Positions 6,007-8,440 of a stretch of DNA of 8,440 nt are shown one piece after another. Below the pieces are notes generated by a model, which was given only the letters and a program-made list of their open reading frames with translations, was not told the origin of the DNA and ran no database searches. This DNA is from Nitrospiraceae bacterium (lineage in GTDB: Bacteria > Nitrospirota > Nitrospiria > Nitrospirales > Nitrospiraceae). Both the position numbers and the translations under genes were made by a program. The DNA lies in the NCBI GenBank assembly GCA_011391455.1, contig JAABQN010000080.1, forward strand, positions 1 through 8,440. The letters are read 5' to 3'. Every line of letters starts with the position of its first letter. Position 1 is the first letter of the stretch.

Positions 6007-8331
6007 ATGGTTTCGTCGCTGATAGCCCCTCCAGGTACAGAGCCAGAGGTTCTGTTTGCAGATGTCATTGTCCCGCGACATCTGGCAGGCCCGTTCACCT
6101 ACATCGTGCCCCTGCCGCTCCGACCCACACTACGGATTGGACATCGGGTGCTCGTGCCCTTCGGACGGTCGATTCTCCAAGGAGCGGTCATTGCCCTCTC
6201 CCAGGCTCTTCCTCAGGGCCTTGATCGAACACGACTCAGGGAGATTCACTCGTTGCTCTCGGAGGGGGCTGCAACCGATGTGTCCTCGAACCTGTTCCAG
6301 CTCTCACGGCAGGTGGCCGAACAGTATGTCGCTCCATGGGGACAATGTCTCAGGTTGGTGCTGCCTCCAGCACCTAAACCACGAGCGCAGGTCAGCCGTT
6401 ACGAACTGACGGAGCAAGGGCGGGCCGCACTTTCGGCTCGAGAGCCCTGTTCGGTGAAGGCGCGGGCACTTCTCATGCGCCTTGGGAAAAAACCGTCAGG
6501 ACTTCGCCGGTCATCCCGCAGTCCAGGTTCTGCCGATTTGTTGCACGATCTCAAGGTCCGTGGATGGGTGGTAGAAATCCAGGCCTTACCATTGGCCATG
6601 ATGGCGCCTCCCATCCACTCAGACAGACTGGCGTACCAGGACGATTCAGCCATCATTGCATCGCTGATTCCTGGCCCAGAAATGTCTTGGGCGGAGCCAC
6701 TGTTCAAGGCGCTAAGAGGCCAAGAACCCAAGCAGGTTCTGGTACAGGCTCCCTGGCCCGATCGATTGAAGCTGTTGCAACGGGCGATTCGTCTAGTGCT
6801 CGACCGTGGACAAACGGTCCTCATCATTGTTGGCGAAACAGAACGAGCCCAATGGGTTGCCGGCTTGATCCGTAATGATGAGACGGGTATCTCTCCGATC
6901 TGTTTCCATAGCGGTCTTTCAGACCAGCTGAAAGCCGAGATGTGGGATCAGATTCATCGGCAGGCTGTTCGTGTGATCGTGGGAACCCGATCGACCGTTT
7001 TTCTTCCATTGACAGCAATTGGGGCGATTTGGGTCGAGGGAGAAGACGATGCAGCGCTCAAAGAACCGCAAGAACCCCGCTACCATGCACGGGAAGTGGC
7101 TTGGTTGAGGGCGCAGCGCGAACAGGCGGTGCTGGTGCTGAGTTCGTTCCATCCCTCCCTTGAGACCAAGGCAGCAGTGGAACAACGCGGAATCGTTTTA
7201 CGTAACATCATGCCGTCCGATGCCTGGCCGAACATACAGGTCGTTGAGTTACGTGATTATGATCGCGGGACGGTGCTGAGCCAGCCGCTTGTTCGAGCCA
7301 TCGGGCAGGCGATCGGTCGCCGGGCAGGTGTCCTGTTGTTTCTCAACCGGAAGGGCTATGCCGGGGCCCTCGTCTGTCTGGACTGCGGCCAGGTTCCCCG
7401 CTGTTCCGCCTGCCGTGTCGCGTTGATGTACTCTCGGCAGGCAGCTCGCCTGTCCTGTTCCTACTGCGGGGACATTGCCCCTATCCCTGAGACCTGCGGC
7501 TCCTGTTCCGGTCCTCGCATGCAGTTGATTGGAGAAGGGACAGAGCGGGTAGAAGAAGATGCGAAGCGATTGTTTCCTCATGCATCAGTGATTCGGCTTG
7601 ATGGAGATACCATGCGGCGGCCAGCGCAGGCGGAAGCTCTCTGGAGGAGGATCGAGCAGGGGAAGTGGGATATCATTGTTGGAACACAATTGCTACTGCG
7701 GCACGGGCCTCTTCCGACGATGGGCCTCGTTGGGATTGTGCAGGCGGACGCAGGGCTCAGCGTGCCGGATTTCCGATCCGCCGAGCGTACCTATCATATG
7801 CTCCTCGACGCGGTCAGTCTCGCCGATCCGGCAGGAGCCGGCGGTCAGGTTATCATGCAGACCTGTCTGTCATCCCATCATGCGATTCAGGCTGTGGCGA
7901 AGAATGACGAATCTATCTTTTTCTTGGAAGAACTGTCTCAGCGGGCTGCATTGGGGTATCCGCCCTCGGTGAATCTGATTGCCCTCCTCGCATCAGGAAC
8001 CAATGAGAAAATGGTTCGCGATGCTGCCATGGCCTGGTTTGCTCGACTCACCGCCTGCTCTTCACCGTCCGTGGCTGGACAGATGGTCTCGGCAAAGGTT
8101 TCTGCAACGGCTCAATCGATCGGTCGATCCGATCGTCTTACGGTCCTGGGACCGGTCCCTTCTCCGGTGCCGAGACTCAGGGGGCGGTATCGGTGGCAAA
8201 TCCTCGTGAAATCGTCCGAACGGGAAGCGGGTCTCGAAGCGGTACGTATGACAGTCAAGGAGATGGAACGGACTTACCTGTGCCGAGCCATCAAGTTCGA
8301 TGTCGACGTCGATCCGATCGAAATGTGGTAG
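6007..8331 (+). CDS. priA: primosomal protein N' (PriA), degenerate ATPase motifs
   Basis: PriA recognises stalled forks and reloads the replicative helicase. This 774-residue protein aligns with PriA throughout: the N-terminal 3'-end-binding domain (about 16-120, with GPFTYIVP and GHRVLVPFGRS), a winged-helix region (about 125-200), the helicase core (about 210-620), the zinc module with all eight cysteines (457, 460, 466, 469, 484, 487, 497, 500), and the C-terminal domain (LGPVPSPVPRLRGRYRWQIL, ending DVDPIEMW). However, the ATP motifs are gone. GVTGSGKT is QAPWPDRL (247-254), DEEH is EGED (344-347), GSATPS is SSFHPS (379-384), GTQMLAKG is GTQLLLRH (559-566), and AGRAGR is VSLADP (603-608). 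Structural motifs GTRST, RYHAR and DFRSAER remain. The frame is intact, so it is not a simple pseudogene; PriA of actinobacteria is known to lack these motifs too. The start at 6007 was chosen because PriA homology begins shortly after it; the open frame upstream overlaps the OmpA gene and matches nothing. A GTG at 5989 is a less likely start. Confidence 0.93.
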   Translation: MVSSLIAPPGTEPEVLFADVIVPRHLAGPFTYIVPLPLRPTLRIGHRVLVPFGRSILQGAVIALSQALPQGLDRTRLREIHSLLSEGAATDVSSNLFQLSRQVAEQYVAPWGQCLRLVLPPAPKPRAQVSRYELTEQGRAALSAREPCSVKARALLMRLGKKPSGLRRSSRSPGSADLLHDLKVRGWVVEIQALPLAMMAPPIHSDRLAYQDDSAIIASLIPGPEMSWAEPLFKALRGQEPKQVLVQAPWPDRLKLLQRAIRLVLDRGQTVLIIVGETERAQWVAGLIRNDETGISPICFHSGLSDQLKAEMWDQIHRQAVRVIVGTRSTVFLPLTAIGAIWVEGEDDAALKEPQEPRYHAREVAWLRAQREQAVLVLSSFHPSLETKAAVEQRGIVLRNIMPSDAWPNIQVVELRDYDRGTVLSQPLVRAIGQAIGRRAGVLLFLNRKGYAGALVCLDCGQVPRCSACRVALMYSRQAARLSCSYCGDIAPIPETCGSCSGPRMQLIGEGTERVEEDAKRLFPHASVIRLDGDTMRRPAQAEALWRRIEQGKWDIIVGTQLLLRHGPLPTMGLVGIVQADAGLSVPDFRSAERTYHMLLDAVSLADPAGAGGQVIMQTCLSSHHAIQAVAKNDESIFFLEELSQRAALGYPPSVNLIALLASGTNEKMVRDAAMAWFARLTACSSPSVAGQMVSAKVSATAQSIGRSDRLTVLGPVPSPVPRLRGRYRWQILVKSSEREAGLEAVRMTVKEMERTYLCRAIKFDVDVDPIEMW

Positions 8332-8347
8332 GTGTTCCTGCTTTTTT
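8328..8347 (+). terminator. candidate intrinsic terminator overlapping the priA stop codon
   Basis: GTAGG (8328-8332) pairs with CCTGC (8337-8341), with one G-U pair, around a 4-base loop, and is followed at once by six T (8342-8347). The priA TAG stop lies inside the left arm. The stem is short, so efficiency is uncertain. Confidence 0.45.
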
Positions 8348-8440
8348 ATGAGGCCTGATTATGTTGTTGGTGGATGGTTGTCGGTTGCCTCGACTGACGA
8401 GACGGTGCTGGGCTGACGGGCTCGCTTGAAGAACCCATAG

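Noticed and set aside
6007..8331. priA as a pseudogene
   Set aside because: The frame is open for 774 codons, zinc cysteines and terminal domains are intact, and changes are confined to ATP-related motifs, which points to altered function rather than decay.
8346..8438. 30-residue minus-strand open frame at the right edge, ending TAA at 8346
   Set aside because: Ser/Gln/Pro-rich and cut by the window edge; could be the tail of a convergent gene but nothing supports it.

Overview
The window comes from a moderately GC-rich Gram-negative bacterium. The best guess is Nitrospira or a close relative in Nitrospirota. This is inferred from the style of the complex I genes (separate nuoC and nuoD, nuoG directly after nuoD, a NuoG with extra Fe-S ligands), a secreted OmpA-family protein, and the base composition. 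No rRNA or other marker gene is present to prove it.

Left half (1-3831, minus strand): a respiratory complex I operon read as nuoA-nuoB-nuoC-nuoD-nuoG, with nuoG running off the left edge. NuoA is a membrane-arm subunit. NuoB, C and D form the Q module, where electrons from the iron-sulfur chain meet quinone. NuoG carries the peripheral Fe-S wires. nuoA/nuoB overlap by 10 nt and nuoB/nuoC and nuoC/nuoD are 8-10 nt apart, so these four are surely co-transcribed. nuoE and nuoF (the NADH/FMN module) are missing from their usual place between nuoD and nuoG. Instead there is a 94-nt AT-rich, repeat-bearing spacer. NuoG itself has ligands for one more [4Fe-4S] cluster than the canonical subunit. 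Together these suggest a complex I whose electron partner may not be NADH (ferredoxin is the obvious alternative, possibly in reverse).

Middle (3832-4349): a 518-bp divergent intergenic region. It holds a weak candidate nuo promoter, a doubtful 69-residue minus-strand ORF, overlapping inverted repeats, and a good sigma70-type promoter plus ribosome binding site for the rightward gene.

Right half (4350-8331, plus strand): a secreted periplasmic OmpA-family peptidoglycan-binding protein with two diverged copies of a beta-rich module. After a strong hairpin comes priA, the replication-restart protein, apparently with its own extended -10 promoter and a leaderless start. The main surprise is that this PriA keeps its DNA-binding domain, all eight zinc cysteines and the C-terminal domain, but has lost every ATPase/helicase signature (Walker A, DEEH box, motif III, motif V, motif VI arginines). 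It looks like a non-helicase PriA kept for scaffolding. A short hairpin plus T6 tract overlaps its stop codon. The last ~90 bases hold nothing I can call.
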